A stretch of DNA of 64,000 nt from Pseudomonas sp. KU26590 (GTDB lineage: Bacteria; Pseudomonadota; Gammaproteobacteria; Pseudomonadales; Pseudomonadaceae). The notes beneath the pieces are model-generated. The model was given only the letters and a program-made list of their open reading frames with translations, ran no database searches and was not told the DNA's origin. Each line of letters starts with the position of its first letter. The first letter of the stretch is position 1. The stretch is taken from contig NZ_CP110644.1 of the NCBI RefSeq assembly GCF_026153515.1, positions 1,765,501 through 1,829,500 on the forward strand. The letters run 5' to 3'. Positions 35,392 through 44,061 of the stretch are shown here, piece after piece. A program made the translations under genes and the position numbers.

Positions 35392-38300
35392 ATGACCGAC
35401 GATTCGACTTCCATCGACCACCTCTTCAAGAGCCTCGACCACGCGATGATCAGCGATCGTCATCGCTTGCGCCGGCAATTGCATGAGCTGCGCAAGAAAC
35501 CGGACGAGACGAAGCTGGCGCAGTGGGTCGAGCGCGTGCAGGCGTCCTGTGCGCGGGTGGTCAATCGCGCGCACAGCGTGCCGACCCTGCGCTACGACGA
35601 AAACCTGCCCATCGCCGCCAAGCGCGACGAGATCAAGAAAGCGATTCTTGAGCATCAGGTGTTGATCATCGCTGGCGAGACCGGGTCGGGCAAAACCACT
35701 CAGTTGCCGAAGATCTGCCTGGAAATCGGTCGCGGTCAGCACGGTCTGATTGGCCACACCCAGCCGCGTCGCATCGCAGCGCGCAGCGTCGGCAGCCGGG
35801 TCGCCGAGGAAATCGGCACGCCGCTGGGCGGGCTGGTGGGTTATCAGGTGCGCTTCGAAGATCAGAGCGACGAGAACACCCTGATCAAGCTGATGACCGA
35901 CGGCATCCTGCTCGCCGAAACCCAGCACGACCGCTATCTTGAGCGCTACGACACGATCATCGTCGACGAAGCCCACGAACGCAGCCTGAACATCGACTTC
36001 CTGCTCGGCTATCTGAAAACCCTGCTGCCCCGTCGCCCGGACCTCAAGGTCATCATCACCTCGGCGACCATCGACCTCGAACGCTTCTCGGAGCATTTCG
36101 ACAAGGCGCCGGTCATTGAAGTCTCGGGCCGAACCTTTCCGGTGGAAACCTGGTACCGGCCGATGACGGCCCAGCAGGACGAAGAGGGCAACAGCGTCGA
36201 GGAAGACCTGACGGTCGATCAGGCGATTCTCGCCACGCTGGACGAGCTGGCCGCCTTCGAACGCAGCGAGCGCAAGTCCCCCGGCGATGTGCTGGTGTTT
36301 CTGCCCGGCGAGCGGGAAATCCGTGACGCCGCTGAAATGCTACGCAAGGCGCAACTCAAGCACACCGAAATCCTGCCGCTGTACGCGCGCCTGTCGCCGG
36401 CCGAGCAGCAACGCATCTTCCAGTCGCACCCGGGCCGTCGCGTGGTGCTGGCGACCAACGTTGCCGAAACCTCGCTGACCGTGCCGGGTATTCGCTACGT
36501 CATCGACACCGGCACCGCGCGCATCAGCCGCTACAGCTACCGCGCCAAGGTTCAGCGACTGCCCATCGAAGCGATTTCCCAGGCCAGTGCCAATCAGCGC
36601 AAGGGCCGTTGCGGTCGGGTCGAACCGGGGCTGTGCGTGCGCCTGTACAGCGAAGAGGATTTCCTCTCGCGGCCTGAATTCACCGATCCGGAGATCCTGC
36701 GCACCAACCTTGCCGCGGTCATCCTGCAGATGCTGCACCTGCGTCTGGGTCAGATCACCGATTTCCCGTTCATCGAGCCGCCGGACGGCAAGGCGATCAG
36801 CGACGGCTTCAACCTGTTGCAGGAGCTGTCGGCGGTCGACCGCGAGAACAACCTGACGCCGATGGGCCGACAACTGGCGCGCCTGCCGGTGGACCCGCGC
36901 ATGGGCCGCATGTTGCTCGAAGCGGCGAAGCAGGGCAGCTTGCAGGAAGTGCTCATTGTCGCCAGCGCCATGTCGATTCAGGACCCGCGCGAGCGTCCGC
37001 CGGAGCGTCAGCAGGCTGCCGACCAAGCCCACGCCCAGTGGAAAGATCAGGACTCCGACTTCGCCGGGCTGGTCAATCTGTGGCGTGGTTTCGAAGAACA
37101 GCGCCAGGCCCTGACCGCCAGTCCGCTGCGTAACTGGTGCCGGCGTAATTTCCTCAATTACCTGCGTCTCCGGGAATGGCGTGACTCCCATCGTCAGCTC
37201 AGCCTGATCTGCCGCGACTTGCAACTGACCGTCAATAAAGAGCCGGCCGATTTTCCGAAATTCCACAAAGCGGTGCTCTCGGGACTGCTCAGTCAGATCG
37301 GTCAGAAGACCGAAGACGGCGACTACCTGGGCGCGCGTCAGCGACGCTTCTGGGTGCATCCGTCTTCCGGGCTGGGGCGCAAGCGCCCGCAATGGATCAT
37401 GGCCGCCGAGTTGGTGGAAACCACCAAGCTGTATGCGCGCATGGTGGCGAAGATCGAGCCGGACTGGATCGAGCCGCTTGCCGGGCACCTGATCAAGAAA
37501 AACCACTTCGAGCCCCATTGGGAAAAGAAGCGCGGCCAGGTCGTTGCCTTCGAGCAGATCACCCTGTTCGGCCTCATCGTCGTTGGCCGTCGGCCGGTGC
37601 ATTTCGGGCCGATCGATCCGGTGGTGTCCCGCGAGTTCTTCATCCGCGAAGGGCTGGTGCGCGGTGAAATCCAGTCCCGGGCCAAATGCCTCGCGGCCAA
37701 CGCCCAGTTGCTGGAGCAGCTCGACGAACTGGAAGCCAAAGCGCGTCGCCGCGACATTCTGGCCGACGAAGAAACCCTGTACCGCTATTACGACGAACGC
37801 TTGCCGGCGGATATTCACCAGACCGCGACCTTCGACGCCTGGTACCGGATGGAGAGCCAGAAGAACCCGCAGCTGCTGATCATGCGCGAGGAAGATGTCC
37901 TCGCCCGCGAAGCCAGCGAGGTCACGGCCAATCAGTACCCGGACACCTTGCGTCTGGGCGAACTGACCCTGTCGTTGACCTACCACTTCGAGCCCAACCA
38001 CCCTCGTGACGGCGTGACCCTGCGCGTGCCGGCACCGCTGTTGCTGTCGTTGCCGGCCGAGCGCCTGGAATGGCTGGTGCCGGGGCTGCTGGAAACCAAA
38101 TGCGTGGCGCTGGTGCGCAATCTGCCCAAGGCGTTGCGCAAGAATTTCGTGCCGGTGCCGGACTTCGTTAAAGCCGCGTTGCAGCGGATGGTCTTCGCCG
38201 AAGGCTCGTTGCCTCAGTCGTTGGGCCGTGAGTTGTTGCGCATGACCGGCGTGCGGGTGACCGACGAAGCCTGGGCGGAAGCTGCGCAGCAGGTGGAAAA

Positions 38301-39303
38301 CCACCTGAAAATGAACCTTGAGGTGGTCGACGCCAACGGCAAGTTCCTCGGTGAAGGCCGTGAGCTGGATGAGCTGACCGCGCGTTTCGCCGAAGCCGGA
38401 CAGGCGGCATTGGCGGTGCCGCAGTCGGCGAAAGGTCAGCAGCCGGTTGAGGCCAAGGGCTTTGCGGCGGTGGCCGAGAAGACTCAGCAGCAGATCGCCG
38501 GGCTGTCGATGACGGTGTATCCGGCGCTGGTGGAAGAGGGCGGTGCGGTCAAGGAAGGGCGCTTCTCGACCCAGGCCGAGGCCGAATACCAGCACCGTCG
38601 AGCGCTGCAACGGCTGTTGTTGCAGCAACTGGCCGAGCCGACCAAGTTCCTGCGCAGCAAGTTGCCGGGTCAGACCGAGCTGGCCTTGCTGTACCGCGAC
38701 CTGGGTCGGGTCGATGGGCTGATCGAAGACATCCTGCTGGCGAGCCTCGACAGCTGCATCCTTGAGGGCGAAACGATATTGCCGCGAGATGGCGCCGGGC
38801 TGCTGTCGCTGGCTGAGCGCAAGCGCGGCGGTCTGACCGAGCATGCCGAGCGGCTGGCGAGGCTGACGCTGGAGATTCTCAAGCTGTGGCATGGCCTGCA
38901 AAAGCGTTTCAAGGGCAAGATCGACCTGGCCCAGGCCGTGGCGCTGAACGACATCAAGGGTCAGCTGAGCAAACTGGTCTATCCCGGGTTCGTCCGCGAA
39001 ACACCGGCGGTGTGGCTCAAGGAATTGCCGCGTTACCTCAAGGCCATTGAGATCCGTCTTGAGAAACTCGGCAGCCAGGCACAGAAAGACCGGGTCTGGA
39101 GCATCGAGCTGGGCAATCTCTGGGCGCAGTACCAGACCCGCGCCGACAAACATGCCCAGGAAGGCAAGCGTGACCCTGAGCTGGTGGTGTATCGCTGGTG
39201 GCTGGAGGAATACCGCGTCTCGCTGTTCGCGCAGCAGCTGGGGACCAAAGTGCCGATCTCTGACAAGCGCCTGAACAAGCAGTGGACCCAGGTCGAGGGG
39301 TGA
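35392..39303 (+). CDS. hrpA: ATP-dependent RNA helicase HrpA
   Basis: 1303-residue DEAH-box helicase, the normal HrpA length (E. coli about 1300). Motif I GETGSGKTT, motif II DEAHERSLN, motif III SATID, and motif VI QRKGRCGRVEPG are in the first half; the HA2 and OB segments follow, and a DUF3418 C-terminal domain covers about the last 580 residues. E. coli HrpA rescues stalled ribosomes and processes some mRNAs. ATG 35392 (MTDDSTSIDHL) fits the family; a start at 35305 would add 29 unrelated residues. The gene lies just after the 73-bp array, which may include its promoter. Confidence 0.95.
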   Translation: MTDDSTSIDHLFKSLDHAMISDRHRLRRQLHELRKKPDETKLAQWVERVQASCARVVNRAHSVPTLRYDENLPIAAKRDEIKKAILEHQVLIIAGETGSGKTTQLPKICLEIGRGQHGLIGHTQPRRIAARSVGSRVAEEIGTPLGGLVGYQVRFEDQSDENTLIKLMTDGILLAETQHDRYLERYDTIIVDEAHERSLNIDFLLGYLKTLLPRRPDLKVIITSATIDLERFSEHFDKAPVIEVSGRTFPVETWYRPMTAQQDEEGNSVEEDLTVDQAILATLDELAAFERSERKSPGDVLVFLPGEREIRDAAEMLRKAQLKHTEILPLYARLSPAEQQRIFQSHPGRRVVLATNVAETSLTVPGIRYVIDTGTARISRYSYRAKVQRLPIEAISQASANQRKGRCGRVEPGLCVRLYSEEDFLSRPEFTDPEILRTNLAAVILQMLHLRLGQITDFPFIEPPDGKAISDGFNLLQELSAVDRENNLTPMGRQLARLPVDPRMGRMLLEAAKQGSLQEVLIVASAMSIQDPRERPPERQQAADQAHAQWKDQDSDFAGLVNLWRGFEEQRQALTASPLRNWCRRNFLNYLRLREWRDSHRQLSLICRDLQLTVNKEPADFPKFHKAVLSGLLSQIGQKTEDGDYLGARQRRFWVHPSSGLGRKRPQWIMAAELVETTKLYARMVAKIEPDWIEPLAGHLIKKNHFEPHWEKKRGQVVAFEQITLFGLIVVGRRPVHFGPIDPVVSREFFIREGLVRGEIQSRAKCLAANAQLLEQLDELEAKARRRDILADEETLYRYYDERLPADIHQTATFDAWYRMESQKNPQLLIMREEDVLAREASEVTANQYPDTLRLGELTLSLTYHFEPNHPRDGVTLRVPAPLLLSLPAERLEWLVPGLLETKCVALVRNLPKALRKNFVPVPDFVKAALQRMVFAEGSLPQSLGRELLRMTGVRVTDEAWAEAAQQVENHLKMNLEVVDANGKFLGEGRELDELTARFAEAGQAALAVPQSAKGQQPVEAKGFAAVAEKTQQQIAGLSMTVYPALVEEGGAVKEGRFSTQAEAEYQHRRALQRLLLQQLAEPTKFLRSKLPGQTELALLYRDLGRVDGLIEDILLASLDSCILEGETILPRDGAGLLSLAERKRGGLTEHAERLARLTLEILKLWHGLQKRFKGKIDLAQAVALNDIKGQLSKLVYPGFVRETPAVWLKELPRYLKAIEIRLEKLGSQAQKDRVWSIELGNLWAQYQTRADKHAQEGKRDPELVVYRWWLEEYRVSLFAQQLGTKVPISDKRLNKQWTQVEG

Positions 39304-39712
39304 TGCCTTAACGGTCCTGCATTCAGCGCAAATCCTTGTCTTGATCGGGATCTATTGTAGGAGCGCGCTTGCCCGCGAATCGCGGTGTGTCAGGCGACTC
39401 ATATGCCACCGACAGACCCCATTCGCGGGCAAGCGCGCTCCTACAGTGGATCTCCAGCATCCAACCGAATATCGGAGCGGCCTGTGGGGCAGGGATGACT
39501 GCCCCGTTCGTGTCACCCGATAGCGCGAAATGGCGGCCGTTATGGCAAACTTCGCGGCTAAACTTCATAGCGTCATCAACATCCGTCGTCCGCCAAGCAG
39601 GTTGCTGCCTCGTTGCATTGGGACCTTCGTCCCAGATCGCCAACGCCCCCGCTTGTGCTGGCTGTTCAGCTGCTGCCGTCAATGAGCTGCTTTTATCTCG
39701 AGAGGAACGACC
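39304..39712. other. Intergenic gap with one REPIN-like repeat
   Basis: 409 bases. A near-perfect inverted repeat of the GAGCGCGCTTGCCCGCG family spans 39356-39446 (arms of about 24 bases with paired flanks). The rest (39447-39690) has no gene I can support and must hold the promoter of the ketoacyl synthase gene. Confidence 0.8.
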
Positions 39713-40843
39713 GTGTACGAAGTCGTGATCAGTGGCACCGGGCTTTTCACCCCCGCCAACAGTATTTCCAACGATGAGCTGGTGCAGTCTTTCAACACCT
39801 ACGTTGCCCAGTTCAACGCCGAAAATGCCGCCGCGATCGAAGCGGGAGAGGTTCAGGCACTGACGGAATCCAACGCGGCGTTCATCGAAAAAGCCAGCGG
39901 CATCAAAAGCCGTTACGTGATGGACAAGGATGGCATTCTCGATCCGCAGCGCATGAAGCCGCGCCTGCCCGAACGCGCCAATGACGAATGGTCGATCCTC
40001 TGCGAGATGGGCGTTGCCGCGGCCAAACAGGCCCTGCAGCGTGCAGGCAAGACCGCCGCTGACATTGATGGCGTGATCGTCGCCTGTTCCAACCTGCAAC
40101 GCGCGTACCCGGCGATCTCCATCGAAATCCAGGCGGCGCTGGGCATTCAGGGCTTCGGCTTTGACATGAACGTGGCGTGCTCATCGGCCACGTTCGGCAT
40201 CCAGACCGCATGCAACAGCGTCAAACTGGGCCAGGCCCGGGCGCTGTTGGTCATCAGCCCGGAAATCTGCACCGCTCACCTTAATTTCCGCGACCGTGAC
40301 AGCCACTTCATCTTCGGTGATGCGGCCACGGCGGTGGTGGTCGAGCGTGCTGACCTGGCAACCTCACAGCACCAGTTCGATATCGTCGGCACCAAGCTGC
40401 TGACCACGTTCTCCAATAACATCCGCAACAACTTCGGTTTCCTCAACCGCACGGCGGATGAGGGCGAAGGCAAGCAGGACAAGCAGGACAAGCTGTTCGT
40501 GCAGGAAGGCCGCAAGGTGTTCCGCGACGTCTGCCCAATGGTCGCCGAACTGGTGGCTGCGCACCTGGACGAGAACCAGCTGAACATTGGCGACGTGCAA
40601 CGGTTCTGGCTGCATCAGGCCAACCTGAGCATGAACCACCTGATCGTGAAGAAACTGCTGGGCCGCGACGCCAGCGTCGAGGAAGCCCCGGTGATCCTCG
40701 ACCGCTACGCCAACACCAGCTCCGCCGGTTCCGTGATCGCGTTTCACGAATACCAGGACGACCTGCCAAGCGGCGCGCTGGGCGTACTCAGCTCGTTTGG
40801 CGCGGGGTATTCGATTGGTAGCGTGATTCTGCGCAAGAAATAA
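39713..40843 (+). CDS. Beta-ketoacyl-ACP synthase III-like enzyme (PA3286 type)
   Basis: 376-residue thiolase-fold condensing enzyme. The triad is complete: Cys156 in NVACSSATFG, His301 in FWLHQAN, and Asn334 in YANTSSAG. It is longer than FabH (about 330) because of an insert near residues 20-60 and another near 245-260 (EGEGKQDKQDKLF). The start is GTG 39713 with GAGAGGAA upstream. The P. aeruginosa homologue was reported to condense acyl-CoA from beta-oxidation (notably C8) with malonyl-ACP, shunting degradation products into synthesis. Proximity to phaJ1 and both fadD genes fits this. It is probably not the essential initiating synthase. Confidence 0.88.
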   Translation: MYEVVISGTGLFTPANSISNDELVQSFNTYVAQFNAENAAAIEAGEVQALTESNAAFIEKASGIKSRYVMDKDGILDPQRMKPRLPERANDEWSILCEMGVAAAKQALQRAGKTAADIDGVIVACSNLQRAYPAISIEIQAALGIQGFGFDMNVACSSATFGIQTACNSVKLGQARALLVISPEICTAHLNFRDRDSHFIFGDAATAVVVERADLATSQHQFDIVGTKLLTTFSNNIRNNFGFLNRTADEGEGKQDKQDKLFVQEGRKVFRDVCPMVAELVAAHLDENQLNIGDVQRFWLHQANLSMNHLIVKKLLGRDASVEEAPVILDRYANTSSAGSVIAFHEYQDDLPSGALGVLSSFGAGYSIGSVILRKK

Positions 40844-40871
40844 AGCGCCCTGAATGACCGCGGTTGATGAC

Positions 40872-41003
40872 GTAGGAGCGTGGCTCGTCCCGCGATCTGG
40901 CGCGCAGCGGCAGTAAAACCTGTGAATGGGGTTGCCTCTGACACGCCTCGCGTCTGTATCACGACTGCTGCGCAGCCGATCGCGGGACAAGCCACGCTCC
41001 TAC
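40872..41003. repeat. REPIN-like inverted repeat, GTGGCTCGTCCCGCGAT family
   Basis: The left arm at 40872-40896 begins GTAGGAGCGTGGCTCGTCCC and the right arm ends GCCACGCTCCTAC at 41003, with an 80-base middle that is longer than in the other REP pairs. It lies between the convergent ketoacyl synthase and porin genes, in the 330-base gap. Confidence 0.88.
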
Positions 41004-41034
41004 AGAGTTCGGCGTATGGCATCGCAACAAAAAA

Positions 41035-41090
41035 GCCCGGCGTTGCTCTGTCGGAACGGATGATGGGGATCCGACAGGGCAACGGCGGGC
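41035..41090 (-). terminator. Long hairpin terminator of the porin gene
   Basis: GCCCGGCGTTGCTCTGTCGG at 41035-41054 pairs with CCGACAGGGCAACGGCGGGC at 41071-41090 with only two mismatched positions; on the minus strand it is followed by TTTTTTG. Between it and the porin stop, 41101-41170 carries a short GCTTCAAGCTT/AGCTTGAAGC repeat often found between Pseudomonas genes. Confidence 0.85.
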
Positions 41091-41173
41091 GTGAGATTTT
41101 TAGCAGCTTCAAACGGCAGCAGCGCGCCGCTTCAAGCTTTCAGCTTGTAACTTGCAGCTTGAAGCTGTCTCTC

Positions 41174-42493
41174 TTAAAACTTCGCCAGCACGTCCAGTTG
41201 CAGCGTGTTGGCGTCCTGATCACGTGGCAGCGCAGATGTCGCGAAATCCGCTTTGGTCAGGAAGTACGTCGCGCCGACTGCGAAGTTCTTGTCGATGTCG
41301 TAGGAAACGCTCAGCTTGTGACCGCGCGAACCGGTCGTGCCGTTGGCGAAGTCTGAGTCGGTGAAAGCACCCACCACAGCATTACGCTGCGTATCGCGGT
41401 AGTTGTAGTCCAGACCGAAACCGAACACCTTGGTTTTCACACCGGCCAACCAGGCGGTGTCTTCGTCGCTGTTGGTACCGCTGTTGACCACGTACTGACC
41501 GTAGAGGCCGACCGGTACCACGAAGCCGGTCAGGTCCAGTTGACCAAAGCCTTCGTACAGGCGGAAGTCAGTGGTGTTGTTGCCGTTGATGCTCAAGCCA
41601 CAGAACGTCGTGCTGGTGCTGGCAGCGGCCGGATTACAGTCGTTGGAGTTTTCGTAGTTGTAGACCGAACCGCCGACCGTCATTTTCACGTTGTCGGTGA
41701 TGGCGATCCGCGTACCCAACTGAGCCGCGTTCAGGCGCAGGTCGTTCTTGAACTGCGTACCTTCACCGCTGATGTTGTCCTTGAGGGTGTAAGTACCGGC
41801 GCTGCCGAACAGCTCGAAGCCCTTGTTGATCGGCAGGCTGTAAGTCGCGGCCAGACCTTCAGGGTTGATGTCGTTGTCCCAGATCACGTCGCCTTCGCTG
41901 ACCCATGGCTGAGCCATTTTGCCGCCGATGACGTGCAGGTTCTGGATGGCGGTCGGGTGGTAGTCGATGAAGCCCTGATCCAGCCACAGGTCTTTCTTGG
42001 TGAAGTAGTCGTTCTGGTCAACGTTGGTGGAGTTGGCCTTGTTGTCGCCACCGGTGGCGATGCGGATACCGGTGCTGACTTGCGGGTTGATCTCGCTGTA
42101 GGCGCCGAGACGCACACGGATACGCTGACGGTTTTTATCCTGGCTGTTGTTCTGGTCGTCGATCTTGACCGTCTCCTGCCGAACGCGAACGTCGCCCTTG
42201 AATTGAGTCTTCGCTGCCCATGCCACTTTCTGCTCGAAGGCAGACAGTTCGGAGGACTTGGCAGTGGTGGCAGCGGCGATCTGGTCGGAGGTCGCTTTCT
42301 GGGCCTGCTGTTGAGCCAGCTGATCTTTACTCAGCTCGGTCTGCAGTTCGGCGTATTGGGCAGGTGAAATCGAGCCGTTGGCCTTGAGCATGTCGAGCAG
42401 TTTTGCGTCGACTGCGGCACTGGCCGGAACGCTCATGGCCAGCAGCACACCACCACACAGGGCTGCCGCAGTTTTCGTGTAAGCAAGACGCAT
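41174..42493 (-). CDS. Putative outer membrane porin
   Basis: 439-residue exported protein; the signal peptide ends PASA-AVD. Residues about 27-75 form a Gln-rich coiled coil (SPAQYAELQTELSKDQLAQQQAQ), as in trimeric porins of the putative-porin family (PF16930 type). The rest shows alternating beta strands rich in Asp, Asn and Gly, ending with a C-terminal Phe (VLAKF), the usual outer-membrane assembly signal. GGAG precedes the ATG. Substrate preference is unknown. It is divergent from the GNAT-like gene across a 280-base region. Confidence 0.88.
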   Translation of the reverse strand: MRLAYTKTAAALCGGVLLAMSVPASAAVDAKLLDMLKANGSISPAQYAELQTELSKDQLAQQQAQKATSDQIAAATTAKSSELSAFEQKVAWAAKTQFKGDVRVRQETVKIDDQNNSQDKNRQRIRVRLGAYSEINPQVSTGIRIATGGDNKANSTNVDQNDYFTKKDLWLDQGFIDYHPTAIQNLHVIGGKMAQPWVSEGDVIWDNDINPEGLAATYSLPINKGFELFGSAGTYTLKDNISGEGTQFKNDLRLNAAQLGTRIAITDNVKMTVGGSVYNYENSNDCNPAAASTSTTFCGLSINGNNTTDFRLYEGFGQLDLTGFVVPVGLYGQYVVNSGTNSDEDTAWLAGVKTKVFGFGLDYNYRDTQRNAVVGAFTDSDFANGTTGSRGHKLSVSYDIDKNFAVGATYFLTKADFATSALPRDQDANTLQLDVLAKF

Positions 42494-42773
42494 ATCAATC
42501 TCCGTAATCGAGAAGGGATGACCGAATCATCCGGGGATCAACCGACCAAAGGCGGGCGGGAAAAAGTCCGAATTCTTAGAACCTGTGGCTCTAAAAACAG
42601 GCGCCAGTATTGCCAGCGTTTATGACGAAACGGTGGCAAGGTGATGGCATGTCGATGACATGTGAAAATTTCGTTGGACCTGCGGGCTAGAGCGTTGCCG
42701 TGCGTAAATTCATGTGCAGCACTTATGAATAGGTGATACTTCGAAACACGTTGGCGTGACCTGGAGTGGCGAG

Positions 42774-43901
42774 ATGTCGTTACACCGTTTGGATAAGTTG
42801 TCGGACCTTGCGCCTGAACAGTGGGACGCCTTGATACCTGGCGATTCGCCGTTTCTGCGCCATGGCTTTCTCAGTTCGCTGGAAGACAGCGGCAGCCTCG
42901 GCCCACGTTCCGGCTGGCGCGCCGAGCACTTGCTGCACTACGAGGGCGAGCAACTCATCGCTGCGCTGCCGGCGTACCGCAAGTGGCATTCTTACGGCGA
43001 GTACGTGTTCGATCACGCCTGGGCGGACGCCTGCCGTCGCGCCGGTCTGGCCTATTACCCCAAGCTGCTGGTGGCCGTGCCGTTCAGTCCTGTCAGCGGG
43101 CCGCGCCTGCTGGCGAAGACCCCCGAAGAGGGCCGCGAACTGCTGGCCTGCCTGCCGGGCTATGCCCAGGGCGAGGAGCTGTCCAGCGTTCACGTCAACT
43201 TCACCGACCCGGTGGCTGACGCGTTGCTCGCTGAACAACCCGGCTGGCTGCAGCGCATCGGCTGCCAATACCACTGGCAGAACCGTGGCTACCGGGATTT
43301 TCACGATTTCCTCGACGCCTTGAGCTCGCGCAAGCGCAAACAAATGCGCAAAGAACGCGAGCAAGTGGCGGGGCAGGGCTTTGATTTCGACTGGCTCGAA
43401 GGGCACGAGCTGAGCGAGGCGCATTGGGATTTCGTCTACGCCTGCTATTCCAATACCTACGAAGTGCGTGGGCAAACGCCTTACCTCACCCGAGAATTCT
43501 TCAGCCTGGTGGCCGAGCGCATGCCCCAAGCGATTCGTGTGGTGCTGGCGCGACAGGGTTCACGGCCCGTAGCGATGGCATTCAGTCTGATTGGCGGCGA
43601 CAGTTTTTACGGCCGCTACTGGGGCTGCCTGGCCGAGTTCGACCGGCTGCACTTCGAGACGTGTTTCTATCAGGGCATGGATTACGCCATCGCCCACGGC
43701 TTCAAGCGCTTCGACGCCGGCGCCCAAGGCGAGCACAAGTTGATTCGCGGCTTCGAGCCGGTCATCACCCACTCGTGGCATTACCTGGCGCACCCGGGGC
43801 TGCGAGAAGCGGTGGCGGATTTTCTGACCCAGGAACGGGCGGGGATTCTGGCGTACGCCGAAGAAGCGCGCGGGGCGTTGCCGTATCGGCAGGCGGAATG
43901 A
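42774..43901 (+). CDS. GNAT-superfamily protein of the COG3146 (DUF482) group
   Basis: 375-residue cytoplasmic protein of the peptidogalycan-like GNAT group. Landmarks are SPFLRHGFLSSLEDSGS near the N terminus, SSRKRKQMRKEREQV in the middle and YGRYWGC...CFYQGMDYAI...FDAGAQGEHKLIRGFEP near the C terminus. The double acyltransferase fold resembles FemABX enzymes, which use charged tRNA, but no substrate has been proven. ATG 42774 has GGAG 7 bases upstream and is preferred over GTG 42756. Confidence 0.87.
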   Translation: MSLHRLDKLSDLAPEQWDALIPGDSPFLRHGFLSSLEDSGSLGPRSGWRAEHLLHYEGEQLIAALPAYRKWHSYGEYVFDHAWADACRRAGLAYYPKLLVAVPFSPVSGPRLLAKTPEEGRELLACLPGYAQGEELSSVHVNFTDPVADALLAEQPGWLQRIGCQYHWQNRGYRDFHDFLDALSSRKRKQMRKEREQVAGQGFDFDWLEGHELSEAHWDFVYACYSNTYEVRGQTPYLTREFFSLVAERMPQAIRVVLARQGSRPVAMAFSLIGGDSFYGRYWGCLAEFDRLHFETCFYQGMDYAIAHGFKRFDAGAQGEHKLIRGFEPVITHSWHYLAHPGLREAVADFLTQERAGILAYAEEARGALPYRQAE

Positions 43902-43956
43902 AGATGAACGCGATGCGGCAGCCACCGTCGATGTGCCTGACCCATCGCATTCCTCT

Positions 43957-44042
43957 GTAGGAGCCGGCTTGCTGGCGAACCGGATTTGCCACTCACCGTC
44001 AATGGGCTGGGCAATCGCGTTCGCCAGCAAGCCGGCTCCTAC
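43957..44042. repeat. REPIN-like inverted repeat, GAGCCGGCTTGCTGGCGAA family
   Basis: The arms at the two ends of 43957-44042 are exact reverse complements over about 24 bases, with about 36 bases between. It lies between the convergent GNAT-like and ABC exporter genes. Confidence 0.9.
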
Positions 44043-44061
44043 GGTTCGCGCGGTGTCTTGA

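Noticed and set aside
36340..39153. 937-codon minus-strand frame opposite hrpA
   Set aside because: Antisense to a complete HrpA with all helicase motifs; low-complexity composition and no start signal.
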